Positions 1 to 8,602 of a stretch of DNA of 64,000 nucleotides are shown here, in pieces. This DNA comes from Pseudoalteromonas arabiensis (GTDB lineage: Bacteria > Pseudomonadota > Gammaproteobacteria > Enterobacterales > Alteromonadaceae). Each line of letters begins with the position of its first letter. Within the stretch, counting starts at the first letter, position 1. The notes beneath the pieces were generated by a model. It was not told where the DNA came from and searched no databases. It was given only the letters and a program-made list of their open reading frames with translations. Made by a program: the position numbers and the translations under genes. The stretch lies in assembly GCF_001550155.1 (NCBI RefSeq), contig NZ_LRUF01000008.1:372001-436000 (forward strand), written 5' to 3'.

Positions 1-221
1 AGCTTAGCATCAATATCGTAGTTTACCTGTTGCTGCCAGTAGTTTTCGGCAGGGGCACCCGCCGCACTTCTATATACATTTGGGGTAGGGAGTGCTTCAT
101 CTAACTGACGAAACTTATCAACAAACGAGCCTTTAGTTTGCTCTACCGATGACGCCATGACTGCTGAAGACACTGCCAAAGGCAATACCAAAGCACTCAA
201 ATGGAGAACTGCTTTTTTCAT
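1..221 (-). CDS. M1 family metallopeptidase, N-terminal part (cut by window edge)
   Basis: Only the first 73 or so codons are in the window; the gene runs off the left edge. It starts with a signal peptide (MKKAVLHLSALVLPLAVSSA, cleavage probably after VMA), so the enzyme is exported. The mature start reads ALPTPNVYRSAAGAPAENYW, a lead-in I associate with exported M1 (gluzincin) aminopeptidases of Pseudoalteromonas and Idiomarina. The HExxH zinc site of that family would lie outside the window and cannot be checked. It is transcribed away from the next gene, so the gap 222-493 holds its promoter. Family assignment is by recall of the N-terminus only. Confidence 0.6.
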   Translation of the reverse strand, partial: MKKAVLHLSALVLPLAVSSAVMASSVEQTKGSFVDKFRQLDEALPTPNVYRSAAGAPAENYWQQQVNYDIDAK

Positions 222-371
222 TGTTAATCCTGTAAATTAAGTGTAAGCCTACCATCTCAAACAGCTAACAAGGTTGCAATAAAATCACGATAAAATGCTA
301 GTTTTTCAGGTTAGTATTCACCTTTGTGCAATGAACTATTTTTGCAGCTACATATCCCTACTTTCAGGCAA

Positions 372-388
372 TGTAAAGGGGGTTTACA
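372..388. repeat. TGTAAA-N5-TTTACA palindrome, copy 1 (intergenic)
   Basis: Reads TGTAAAGGGGGTTTACA, with 6-bp inverted arms and a G5 centre. It lies between the divergent M1 peptidase start and the small membrane protein gene at 494. The identical 17-mer recurs in reverse at 1971. It is one of eight related sites, a candidate partition (parS-like) or regulator site. Confidence 0.6.
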
Positions 389-493
389 GACGCATTGGTT
401 ATTTTTAATTCAGCACGAATTCATTACAAAGTATTACAGTTAATTTTAAGCCAACTTGGTCAAATTTTGTTTAACAGTAATAAAGGTGATTAG

Positions 494-730
494 ATGAAGT
501 TTTATATTGTAAAAAAAGACTCTCGTTTAGCCGCTATTCCTGCGCAAGAATCAATTTTAAACGAGTACAAAGAACGTGGCTTTGAATATATTGAAGTGAT
601 CAACGCATGTGATGAAGACGATGCGTTAGCACGTACATCTCCCAGTTCAAAATGGACTAAAAAAGGACTGTTTTTAGGCTCATCTTTAGTAATTTTGACT
701 CTAATTTTCATTATTTTCGCAATAAATTAA
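494..730 (+). CDS. Small membrane-anchored protein, tandem paralogue A
   Basis: A 78-residue protein of unknown function. The first 50 residues are polar and soluble (MKFYIVKKDSRLAAIPAQES), followed by one C-terminal hydrophobic segment (about residues 56-77), so it is probably a tail-anchored single-pass inner-membrane protein. The sequence AAAGGTGATTAG before the ATG supplies a ribosome binding site. The gene 135 bp downstream encodes a clear paralogue sharing FYI-KK--LAIPA, a Tyr-rich turn (GFEYIEV versus GYFYIDK) and an acidic AC(D/N)E motif before the membrane segment. I do not recognise the family and infer no function. Confidence 0.75.
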   Translation: MKFYIVKKDSRLAAIPAQESILNEYKERGFEYIEVINACDEDDALARTSPSSKWTKKGLFLGSSLVILTLIFIIFAIN

Positions 731-864
731 TTTTTGCGGCATTTTCTATTGAAATTTACTGCCATTTGTATTTAAAATCGCCCACTTTTTTGATTTTGGG
801 TCAATGCAGAAGCTGTATTTATCCCAAAAATGTGTCGGTAAACAGCTTAGAATTCGGTGGGCTT

Positions 865-1101
865 ATGGATTTCTATATCCTAAAAAAACAACAAGAACTA
901 ATTGCAATTCCAGCGGACGAACAAAATTGTAAACAGTACCTAGATTCAGGGTATTTTTATATTGATAAAGTAGCGGCATGTAATGAAACGAATGCCCTAA
1001 AGATTTTACAAGCAAAACAAACTAAAGCGCTTAAAGTTCCATTGATTATGGCGTTGCTAGCTCTACCTATGGTGGTTTTTGCTTGGTATAGCTTAAGTTA
1101 A
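865..1101 (+). CDS. Small membrane-anchored protein, tandem paralogue B
   Basis: A 78-residue protein with the same plan as its upstream neighbour: a soluble N-terminal half (MDFYILKKQQELIAIPADEQ) and one C-terminal membrane segment. An in-frame ATG exists at 766, but I chose 865 because GGTGGG lies about 8 bases upstream and because the protein then aligns end to end and at equal length with the paralogue at 494-730. The extra residues from the 766 start have no counterpart there. Function is unknown. The tandem pair suggests local duplication followed by divergence. Confidence 0.7.
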   Translation: MDFYILKKQQELIAIPADEQNCKQYLDSGYFYIDKVAACNETNALKILQAKQTKALKVPLIMALLALPMVVFAWYSLS

Positions 1102-1170
1102 CAAACCAAGCTGGGCATCTTGTCTCAGCTTAGGTATATTGACGCTCTTAATAAATAATAAGAGCGTTTA

Positions 1171-2403
1171 ATGAAAGTCCTTCATACATCTGATTGGCAT
1201 TTAGGCCAACAATTCTACGAGCACTCCCGATTCGATGAGCATCAAGCATTTCTAGCTTGGTTAACCGATACGCTTGTCTCAGAACAGATCGACTTATTAC
1301 TGGTTGCGGGTGACATTTATCATACGGCAACGCCACCTACCAGCGCAGAAAACCAACTCTACCAATTTATTAAAACCACTAAGCAGCATTGCCCTGACTT
1401 ACACATAGTGATTATTGCTGGTAACCATGATTCAGCAAATCGAATTATGGCGGCAAAGCCTTTATTGGCTCAGTTTGATACGCATGTTGTTGGCCGCTTT
1501 GATAGCAATGCTCCTCATGAAGTAGTCCTGGCAATCAGCACAAAAAACGGCGATGCGAATGTTGTTGCCATGCCATTTTTACGTAACAGTGATTTAAGCA
1601 GTTATAACCGCCAACAAGAGCAACCGTTAAGTTACAACCAAGCCGTTGCCCTTGCCTACAAAGATGCATTACAAGCAGCAAGCGAATTACCAAACGCGCC
1701 ATTAATTGCCATGGGCCACCTGCATGCAAAAGGCGGAGACATCTCATCTGATTCTGAACGTAACTTAGTGATTGGTGGTGAAGATGCGATATCGGCAAGC
1801 ATATTTACTGATCAACCCGATTATGTCGCGCTAGGGCATCTTCATAAGGCTCAAACCGTCGCGAAGAAAGAGACCATTCGCTACAGTGGCACGCCAATGC
1901 CAATGTCATTTTCTGAAAGACGCTATCAGCATCAAGTTGTGCTAGTCGAGCTTAGTGACTCAGGAACTTCTGTAAACCCCCTTTACATTCCTAGCTTTTG
2001 TAAAGTCATGTTGCTACCGGAAAAAGACTGTGTGCCACTAAACGAACTCTGTGAGCTAATAAAACAGCTCGATTTAACAGATGAAGATTTAGCACCATAT
2101 CTGCGGGTTAAATTGAGTGCCCATGACACTGACACCACTTTCAGAGAACAAATAGAACAAGCCCTTGAAGGTAAGCAGGTTAAGTTCTGTGGTATTGAAA
2201 GGGTGCGTCAGCAAAACAATCAGCAAGACGATGAACAAACCCTATTTGAAGATGTCTCGCAAATTGAAGCGCTAAACCCACATTCACTTTTAGAGCAAGC
2301 ATTTGCAAACAATAAAGATATGGCAGGACAGGCGGTGCCAAAAGAGCTAGAAGGCTTACTAAGCCAAGTGATCGATGAGTTGAATGCAGAGGACCTACTA
2401 TGA
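1171..2403 (+). CDS. sbcD: Exonuclease subunit SbcD (Mre11-type nuclease)
   Basis: Nuclease subunit of the SbcCD complex, which cleaves hairpins and trims protein-blocked DNA ends in the cytoplasm. The five calcineurin-like metallophosphoesterase motifs are all present: DWH (8-10), GD (47-48), GNHD (84-87), then GHLHAKGG and GHLHKA in the middle of the chain. The length of 410 residues is normal. The start is preceded by a purine-rich stretch. Its stop overlaps the start of sbcC by four bases (ATGA), the usual translational coupling. A TGTAAA-N5-TTTACA palindrome (1971-1987) lies inside the coding sequence and cannot be explained by the protein family. Confidence 0.96.
   Translation: MKVLHTSDWHLGQQFYEHSRFDEHQAFLAWLTDTLVSEQIDLLLVAGDIYHTATPPTSAENQLYQFIKTTKQHCPDLHIVIIAGNHDSANRIMAAKPLLAQFDTHVVGRFDSNAPHEVVLAISTKNGDANVVAMPFLRNSDLSSYNRQQEQPLSYNQAVALAYKDALQAASELPNAPLIAMGHLHAKGGDISSDSERNLVIGGEDAISASIFTDQPDYVALGHLHKAQTVAKKETIRYSGTPMPMSFSERRYQHQVVLVELSDSGTSVNPLYIPSFCKVMLLPEKDCVPLNELCELIKQLDLTDEDLAPYLRVKLSAHDTDTTFREQIEQALEGKQVKFCGIERVRQQNNQQDDEQTLFEDVSQIEALNPHSLLEQAFANNKDMAGQAVPKELEGLLSQVIDELNAEDLL
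1971..1987. repeat. TGTAAA-N5-TTTACA palindrome, copy 2 (inside sbcD)
   Basis: Reads TGTAAACCCCCTTTACA, the exact reverse complement of the copy at 372-388. It lies within sbcD coding sequence, which argues for selection at the DNA level. It is part of the dispersed palindrome set. Confidence 0.6.
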
Positions 2404-5400
2404 AAATTTTAGCAATTCGTGTTCATCAACTCGCCTCTATCTTAGACGCCGAAGTCGACTTTAGCACTTCGCCTTTAAAAGAGGCGGGACTATTTGCCAT
2501 CACAGGTGATACTGGCGCGGGTAAAAGTACTTTACTCGATGCCGTTTGCTTAGCACTGTACAACAAAACCGCACGACTACGAGGTGATACAGGCAATAAA
2601 ATTGACTTTAATGGCGACAACATCAAACTCAATGACTCGCGAAACTTATTACGCCGCGGGGCAGGGCAGGGGTTTGCCGAAGTCGACTTTATAGGCCAAG
2701 ACAAACAGCTTTACCGTGCAAGGTTAAGCTTTAGCCGCGCTCGTAATAAAGCTGATGGTAAATTACAGCCCGCACAACATAGCCTCTATTCATTACCTGA
2801 TGAAGCCCTCATCGCTGATAGAAGCGCAGCAGGTAAAGAAATTGAACGTATTATTGGTTTGAGCTTTGAACAGTTCTCACGAGCTGTACTGCTTGCACAA
2901 CATGAATTTGCCGCCTTTTTAAAAGCAACCGGTGATGAACGTGCGCAATTACTTGAATGTTTGACAGGCACCGATAAATTTAGCCGTATTGGTCAGCGAA
3001 TTTTTGAACGCCATCGTGAGCAGCTGCAAGCATTAGAGCAGTTAAAGTTAAGTTTAAGTAATTATCAGGTTTTAAGCCCTGAAGAGGTCGAAACTAAACA
3101 AGCAGAACACAAAGCGCTTGAGGCTAAACTTGCTGAGTTACAAAAACAAATAAAACAATTTGAACAGTTCCAAGCGTGGTATAAACAAGCATTGCAGCAG
3201 CAACAACAGCTAAACCAAGCTGAGCAAGCAAAGCAAGAGTTACAGCAACAAATGCACGCGCTTGCTGAAAAAGCCACTGAAGCAAAACAAGCCCAGCAAT
3301 GCTTAGAAATAAAAGATAACCGTGAACGCGTCACTTCGATTACTGCTCAACATGAGCAACTTATTAAAAACCGGGAGCAGCTTTTAAACGTTGACCATAA
3401 AACACTAATCAAAGACGCTGAGCAAACGCTTGAGAAGCAAACCGCGCAACTAAACCAAGCAAAGCAAGCACAAAAAGACGCGCAACCTATTATTAGCCAG
3501 GCCCGTGAGTTAGATAAACAACTTGCGGTTTTAAATCAGCAAGCAACGGCGCAAAAAGTACAAGCAGAAAAAGCAAAGCACCATCATCAAGAGCTGAGTA
3601 ATACACTAAATAGCCATAAAGCCGAGCAGCAAAAACAGCTCGAGCAGCAAGCGCAAATCAATGGCTATTTAGAAACACATGCACAATGGCAACCATTAGC
3701 AAAAGACTGGTCATTCTATAAAAGTGAGTTAAGCCGCTTTAGCCAGCAACAGCACACGATTAGCCAATCACAGCAAAACGTAAACTCTCTTCAGCCTAAA
3801 ATTGATGAGCAGCAAGCAGCCGCGCAGCAGTGTAAAACTCAATACCAAGCCCTTGAACAAGAAATTCAGCGCTTAAATGAACAAGATGCCGCCTTTAAAT
3901 CGAGTTTAAATACCCAATCAATGGCGGATATTGATGCGGGGCTTGAGGCGATTAAGCACCTGATTGAAAAGCGCCAAGTGTGGCAAACTAATCATCAGCA
4001 GTTAAAAAATTGGCAAACCCAGCTAAAGGCATTAAGCCAAACTGAGCAGCAACTACAAACCGCACTAAAAGATGCGCAGCAAGGGGCAGAACAAGCACAG
4101 CAACAGGTTTCGCTTTGTGAGCAAAACTTACAGCAAGTGCAATTAAGAGCCAGTGAAGGAGTCAGCCAGTTACGTGCCACCTTAAAAGCAGGGGAGCCGT
4201 GCGCGGTATGTGGCTCAAAAGAGCACCCATTTATGCATGAAGAAATGGTGAACGAGCAATTTAGCCAGCTTATTAACGACTTTACCAGGGAGCTAACTAA
4301 CGCCAAACAGCATTTAAAAGCTCAGCAAATATTACAGCAAGCTAAAAGTAATGAGCTGGCGGCATGCAGCCAACAGATAAGCTCATTAAACGGGCAAATC
4401 TCAGAACTGAGTGCTCAACAACAGAGCCTCAAAGAAACTATGGCAGCAAGCCGTACTGAGCTAAATGATTTAACCGAAGCTCAGTTAAACGAGCGTCAGC
4501 AACAGCTCAGCCTGCAAAAACAGCAATACTATAAAACTCTTGAGCAGCAACAACAGCTGCAAAATACGCTTGCGACTAAGCAAACTAAGTATAATCAGCA
4601 AAGGCAAGCGCTACATAACAAAGAGCAGCAGTTAAATGAGTTGCAGCAACAGCTGAATAATCTGCAAACGCGTTTAAATGAGCTCAATGATGAGCATCAG
4701 CAGCTACATGCCACACTGAATCAACAGTTCACCAGTGCACCTTGGTGGCAGGCACTCAATACACAAAACATTTCTTTAGAGGTCATTGCAGAGCACGTTG
4801 AGGCTTATCAGGCGTCGCTGCAAACTGCGGATGAGCTTAAAGCTAGTTTAAAAGCCATTGAGCAGCACCTTGCGCATGTAACACCGCAGCTTAACGAAGC
4901 ACATACCTCTTTAACTCAGTGCAACGAGCAACTAAGCCAAACTCAAACCGAATTAACGCAGATACAATCAAAGCGCGAGGGCTTATTGAGTAACGCAGCA
5001 ATATCGGTAGATGAGTTTATAGCAGAGCTTGAAAAGGCGGTAGATTCCGCGCAGCAGGCACTGCAACTTGCCCTGACAACCCATAGTAATGCGGTGAAGG
5101 CGCGTGACGAACAAGCCATTCAAATAGCAAATCTTGACGAACGTAAAAAAGAACTAAACGCTGAACATGCGGCACTTAATGAACGCTTTAGCCATTGGTT
5201 TAGCGATTTTAAAGCGCAGCACCCAAGTTTGGATGAACAAGCAGTTAGTCAGCTATTAACGATAAACCCAACTGAGATCAAGAAAACATTGGCTGATCAC
5301 CACACTGCCGAGAGTAGCTTAAAAGACGCTGAGGCACTGTTAAAACAGTTACAAAAAGCTCAAGCTCAGCACCAAAAAGATAAACCTGCACTGAGTGAAG

Positions 5401-6053
5401 ATGAGCTGCAAATACAGCTTAATCAAACAACAGAGCAACAAGTGCAAGCTAATAACGCATTATTGCAAGTTGCGACGGAGCTTAAAACCCATCAACAAAA
5501 TAGCCAAGCGCTGGCAGATAAACAAAAGCAATTAGTAGAGCAGCAAAAAAGCTATGAACACTGGCATCTACTCAATAAGGTATTGGGGGATGCCAGCGGC
5601 AAAACCATGCGTAATTTAGCACAAACGCAAACCTTAAAAATACTGTTGCACTACGCGAATAGTCACTTACAGACACTAAATAAACGCTACAAATTAACCG
5701 CTATAGGACAAACCCTCGATATCGCAATTATCGATAGAGATATGGCCGATGAGCAGCGCTCTGTTAATACGTTATCGGGTGGTGAGTCATTTTTGGTGTC
5801 GTTAGCCCTCGCATTAGGGCTTGCCTCCTTATCGTCAAATAAAGTGCAAATAAACTCTTTGTTTATCGACGAGGGTTTTGGTACGTTGGACAGTGAAACG
5901 TTAAGCATCGCGATGGATGCTCTTGATTCTCTGCAAGCACAGGGCCGCAAAGTCGGGGTGATTTCTCACGTCTCAGAAATGACCGAACGCGTTGCCACCC
6001 AAGTGCATGTGGCGAAAAAACCAGGTGGTTATTCGACCATCTCAGTTATTTAA
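2400..6053 (+). CDS. sbcC: Exonuclease subunit SbcC (Rad50-type ATPase)
   Basis: SMC-like ATPase of the SbcCD nuclease, 1217 residues. The N-terminal head carries Walker A (GDTGAGKST, about residues 37-45). Two very long Gln/Leu/Ala-rich coiled coils follow, separated by a zinc hook CAVC (Cys601 and Cys604) that dimerises the complex. The C-terminal head has the ABC signature (LSGGESF, about residue 1123) and Walker B (LFIDEGFGTLD, about 1154). The gene overlaps sbcD by four bases, so the two are cotranslated. A methyltransferase gene follows after only 9 bases and is probably in the same transcript. All key motifs are intact. Confidence 0.97.
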   Translation: MKILAIRVHQLASILDAEVDFSTSPLKEAGLFAITGDTGAGKSTLLDAVCLALYNKTARLRGDTGNKIDFNGDNIKLNDSRNLLRRGAGQGFAEVDFIGQDKQLYRARLSFSRARNKADGKLQPAQHSLYSLPDEALIADRSAAGKEIERIIGLSFEQFSRAVLLAQHEFAAFLKATGDERAQLLECLTGTDKFSRIGQRIFERHREQLQALEQLKLSLSNYQVLSPEEVETKQAEHKALEAKLAELQKQIKQFEQFQAWYKQALQQQQQLNQAEQAKQELQQQMHALAEKATEAKQAQQCLEIKDNRERVTSITAQHEQLIKNREQLLNVDHKTLIKDAEQTLEKQTAQLNQAKQAQKDAQPIISQARELDKQLAVLNQQATAQKVQAEKAKHHHQELSNTLNSHKAEQQKQLEQQAQINGYLETHAQWQPLAKDWSFYKSELSRFSQQQHTISQSQQNVNSLQPKIDEQQAAAQQCKTQYQALEQEIQRLNEQDAAFKSSLNTQSMADIDAGLEAIKHLIEKRQVWQTNHQQLKNWQTQLKALSQTEQQLQTALKDAQQGAEQAQQQVSLCEQNLQQVQLRASEGVSQLRATLKAGEPCAVCGSKEHPFMHEEMVNEQFSQLINDFTRELTNAKQHLKAQQILQQAKSNELAACSQQISSLNGQISELSAQQQSLKETMAASRTELNDLTEAQLNERQQQLSLQKQQYYKTLEQQQQLQNTLATKQTKYNQQRQALHNKEQQLNELQQQLNNLQTRLNELNDEHQQLHATLNQQFTSAPWWQALNTQNISLEVIAEHVEAYQASLQTADELKASLKAIEQHLAHVTPQLNEAHTSLTQCNEQLSQTQTELTQIQSKREGLLSNAAISVDEFIAELEKAVDSAQQALQLALTTHSNAVKARDEQAIQIANLDERKKELNAEHAALNERFSHWFSDFKAQHPSLDEQAVSQLLTINPTEIKKTLADHHTAESSLKDAEALLKQLQKAQAQHQKDKPALSEDELQIQLNQTTEQQVQANNALLQVATELKTHQQNSQALADKQKQLVEQQKSYEHWHLLNKVLGDASGKTMRNLAQTQTLKILLHYANSHLQTLNKRYKLTAIGQTLDIAIIDRDMADEQRSVNTLSGGESFLVSLALALGLASLSSNKVQINSLFIDEGFGTLDSETLSIAMDALDSLQAQGRKVGVISHVSEMTERVATQVHVAKKPGGYSTISVI

Positions 6054-6062
6054 AGGATTAGC

Positions 6063-6725
6063 ATGCCAACTTTTAATCATGAAGAAGCAAGTCACTACGA
6101 CGAACGTATTTTGCGACTAGTTCCAGGTTATGAGCTATTACATCAAGCAACCGCAGCCCAATTAGCAACAACGCTGAACGATAATGCGTGCATTTTAGTG
6201 GTTGGTGCCGGAACAGGTAAAGAAATCATTGAATTAGCGGCGTTAAAACCAGGCTGGCAGTTTATTGCTCAAGATATCTCACAAGACATGCTCGATATTG
6301 CCGAGCAGCAGTTTGGCCAGCATAACATCAGCGACCGAGTAACAGTGCATTGCGGTGATATCAACGGCATCGACAGCCAGTGTGACGCCGCACTGTGTTT
6401 ACTAGTCATGCACTTTGTTGAAGATAACGGCGATAAAAAAGCACTATTAAAAGCGATTCACAGCAAGCTCAAAAAATCGAGCAACTTATACGTTGTCGAT
6501 TTAATGCGCCCAGAATCTGCTTTTGAGCGCGAGTCACAACTACAGCTTTGTTCACAGTTAGGTTTGACTGAAGCCGGCACAGAGCGCATGCGCCACAACC
6601 TAGAGCACGAGTTTTACCCATTAGACCGAATTCGTTTTTCTGAATTAGTAAATGAAACTGGATTCAGCACCCCTAAACAGTATTTTAAAGTGCTTGGTTT
6701 TACAGGGTATGTGGTTGGGAGTTAA
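6063..6725 (+). CDS. Class I SAM-dependent methyltransferase
   Basis: A 220-residue protein with the SAM-binding glycine motif (LVVGAGTGKE, about residues 45-54), an acidic residue at the end of the second strand (FIAQDIS), and the DALCLLVMHF strand IV region. This is a complete Rossmann-type methyltransferase domain with no extra domain, so the substrate cannot be inferred. It begins 9 bases after sbcC and may be read through from it, but a link to DNA repair is only positional. An 8-bp hairpin follows the stop. Confidence 0.8.
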   Translation: MPTFNHEEASHYDERILRLVPGYELLHQATAAQLATTLNDNACILVVGAGTGKEIIELAALKPGWQFIAQDISQDMLDIAEQQFGQHNISDRVTVHCGDINGIDSQCDAALCLLVMHFVEDNGDKKALLKAIHSKLKKSSNLYVVDLMRPESAFERESQLQLCSQLGLTEAGTERMRHNLEHEFYPLDRIRFSELVNETGFSTPKQYFKVLGFTGYVVGS

Positions 6726-6733
6726 TAGCTGTA

Positions 6734-6754
6734 GGCGCGATTTTGCATCGCGCC
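6734..6754. repeat. GGCGCGAT hairpin, REP-like
   Basis: Inverted repeat GGCGCGAT / ATCGCGCC around a 5-base loop, 8 bases after the methyltransferase stop and with no T-run. It shares the wording GTAGGCG and GCGATTTT with the nested palindrome near 8500-8550 (reverse strand), so both look like members of one short palindromic repeat family rather than a classic terminator. The rest of the gap up to 7028 shows nothing else I can support. Confidence 0.5.
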
Positions 6755-7028
6755 ACATGCCAAGCAGCATATCAATAATTACACGGTAAACCCGCTGCTA
6801 CCACGTCGAAATTTGCTCTCTTAAGGGGTTCAATCTGAGAGCTCAAAGCTTGTAACTTTACTTGATCTGCCACATTTGATTATTAGAGTTGAATCTTACC
6901 GAGAATAACAGCTTTGTGCCTTGAGTCGACGAACTCATTTCTGGACAAAATGTTTCAGATCCGAATGACGGCTCTATACCAGACATTGGTAACGTCCATA
7001 GTTGTTTGGGGTCGGTTGCCTTTGCTTG

Positions 7029-7835
7029 TTAGTGGTTATCCAGCTTTTGCATCAGTACTAAAAGCTCATTTAAAACCAGTTCTGGTTCATCAATCTGTAC
7101 AAAATGACCACTTTTTCCAGTCAACACAGATTTACCCTGTGGGAAAGCACTCGCCCACTCCTGCCATAGCTCACCCCACATTTTTCTGCCCTGATCCGTG
7201 AAAAACAAATTGGCTGGTCTTTCTACTTTTCTTACAGAGGTAATCACTGTTACGGGCATATCTTTGATTTGTGGGTAATCAGGTAGCGGTCTTTTACTCC
7301 AGAAGTCTAGATATTGGTTCGACATACCATCGGCCATGTCATCCAGTTTGATCTGAGCAATTTCTCGATTAGCTTTTTCTAAATCAATAGCACGCAATAT
7401 ATCAACATCATGTTCGGAAGACGGGTCTAACATTAACAGTGCTTTTATTTGTTTTGGGTAAGCTGCGGCGAACTCTCTCGCAACGCTGCCACCATATGAA
7501 TGAGCAACTAAAATGACCGGCTGGTTAACATCTAATGCAACTAAAAACTCGCTGGCGTATTCTGCATAATCACTTGATGTAAAATGCCTCTTAATAGCTG
7601 TGGAGTTGCCATTTCCAACTCTAGAATAACGAATAACCGTGGCATGCTCAGCTATTTGGTTAAAAACGGGCTCCCAGTCAGACATACCAGCACTACCACC
7701 GGCCTCCAAAAGAACTATATGCTTACCATTACCTGCAACTTCATACTCAAGTTCAAATTCATTGACGTTGATAAGTGTCGGTTGAGCTGAAACAGTAAAA
7801 GATAATGCGATACCAATAAACGGGATTAACTTCAA
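7029..7835 (-). CDS. Exported alpha/beta hydrolase
   Basis: A 268-residue protein with a short signal peptide (MKLIPFIGIALSFTVSAQ), so it is probably periplasmic. The alpha/beta-hydrolase fold is indicated by the oxyanion region (VLLEAGGSAG), the nucleophile elbow VAHSYGGS (Ser catalytic), the acid strand (MLDPSSEHD or the later VTVITSVRK region) and the C-terminal GKSGHFVQIDEPE carrying the catalytic His. The substrate is not predictable; esterases, haloperoxidase-like enzymes and proline iminopeptidases share this outline. It converges with the methyltransferase gene and stands alone. Confidence 0.8.
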   Translation of the reverse strand: MKLIPFIGIALSFTVSAQPTLINVNEFELEYEVAGNGKHIVLLEAGGSAGMSDWEPVFNQIAEHATVIRYSRVGNGNSTAIKRHFTSSDYAEYASEFLVALDVNQPVILVAHSYGGSVAREFAAAYPKQIKALLMLDPSSEHDVDILRAIDLEKANREIAQIKLDDMADGMSNQYLDFWSKRPLPDYPQIKDMPVTVITSVRKVERPANLFFTDQGRKMWGELWQEWASAFPQGKSVLTGKSGHFVQIDEPELVLNELLVLMQKLDNH

Positions 7836-8602
7836 AACTACTCCTTAAAACATTAACATTTTAGCTTTTATGCGGCACGCAGTTTGTGTTGCATAATCGC
7901 TTGTTGGACTGAGGCGCTACCTGCTTGGTGTGTGAGAATTGGTGTTTTTATGCTATGGGAATTTGCTTTTATGACCTAAGCTACACCAAGCCTGCTTAAT
8001 CGGCGCGCCTGTCGCATCTATGCTGTCCCTATGTTGCTCAGTGTTTGTCATGTCGTTATTACAACTAAATTAGGCTTTATAAGCAACCACTATAGGCTAT
8101 TTCAGTATTAACTTATTTAATGAGTTTATTCATGACTTGCCTTCCAGTAATGGAATAACCCTTAGGTAAGTGTGGCTCAAATGTCCTGAGTAGGCTCTCC
8201 ACATAGCGGCTAAGTTCAACAACTCTCTTAAATGACTGGTTCTCGCTCAGAGCCGACCTATAGAGTAATTACGCTAACGCACTTTGGGGCAAAATGCGTT
8301 ACAAGAACGTCCGCTTTATAAAATAAAGTCATTAGCACTAACTAGCTGTGACCGTCTATTATCCGCTCATAGCCGCCTGTTAGACGAGGTTTATACCTTC
8401 TCACCTAAACTGTAAGATCTGATACGAGCTAAGACACTTAATTCACAACCTACTAACTTGTTGGGTATCACTCCTCTCTACCCAACCCACGAGCTATGAA
8501 TCATCGCGCGAAATAAATTTCACGCCTACGCGATGTAAAATCGCTGCGACCTCAAAGCTCGTAATATTACTCTTTATCTTTATAACTCGCTAACTTGCGA
8601 GC
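7836..8602. other. Gene-free, hairpin-rich interval
   Basis: About 770 bases with no credible reading frame. It holds several inverted repeats: TAACGCA/TGCGTTA (8275-8301), GTTGGGTA/TACCCAAC with an 11-base loop (8460-8486), and a nested palindrome with outer arms ACGAGCT/AGCTCGT (8489-8562) and inner arms CATCGCG/CGCGATG. The promoter of the hydrolase gene must lie at its left end. The rest may be a decayed gene or a palindromic repeat array. I see no transposase remnant, and the fragments resembling integron attC words do not form a full site. Confidence 0.55.
8489..8562. repeat. Nested palindromic repeat (BIME/REP-like)
   Basis: Outer arms ACGAGCT (8489-8495) and AGCTCGT (8556-8562) enclose inner arms CATCGCG and CGCGATG. 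On the reverse strand it contains GTAGGCGTGAAATTTATT and GCGATTTTACATCGCG, wording that echoes the hairpin at 6734-6754. It lies just past the 3' end of the gamma-glutamyltransferase gene, a common position for REP-type elements. Confidence 0.5.

Noticed and set aside
6914..7201. Plus-strand open frame overlapping the 3' end of the alpha/beta hydrolase gene
   Set aside because: No recognisable protein features, and it runs antisense to a convincing hydrolase.
8270..8400. Integron attC-like words (CTAACGC, GTTAGAC) in the gene-free interval
   Set aside because: No paired core sites with the right spacing, no integrase gene and no cassette; the hairpin TAACGCA/TGCGTTA explains the first word.
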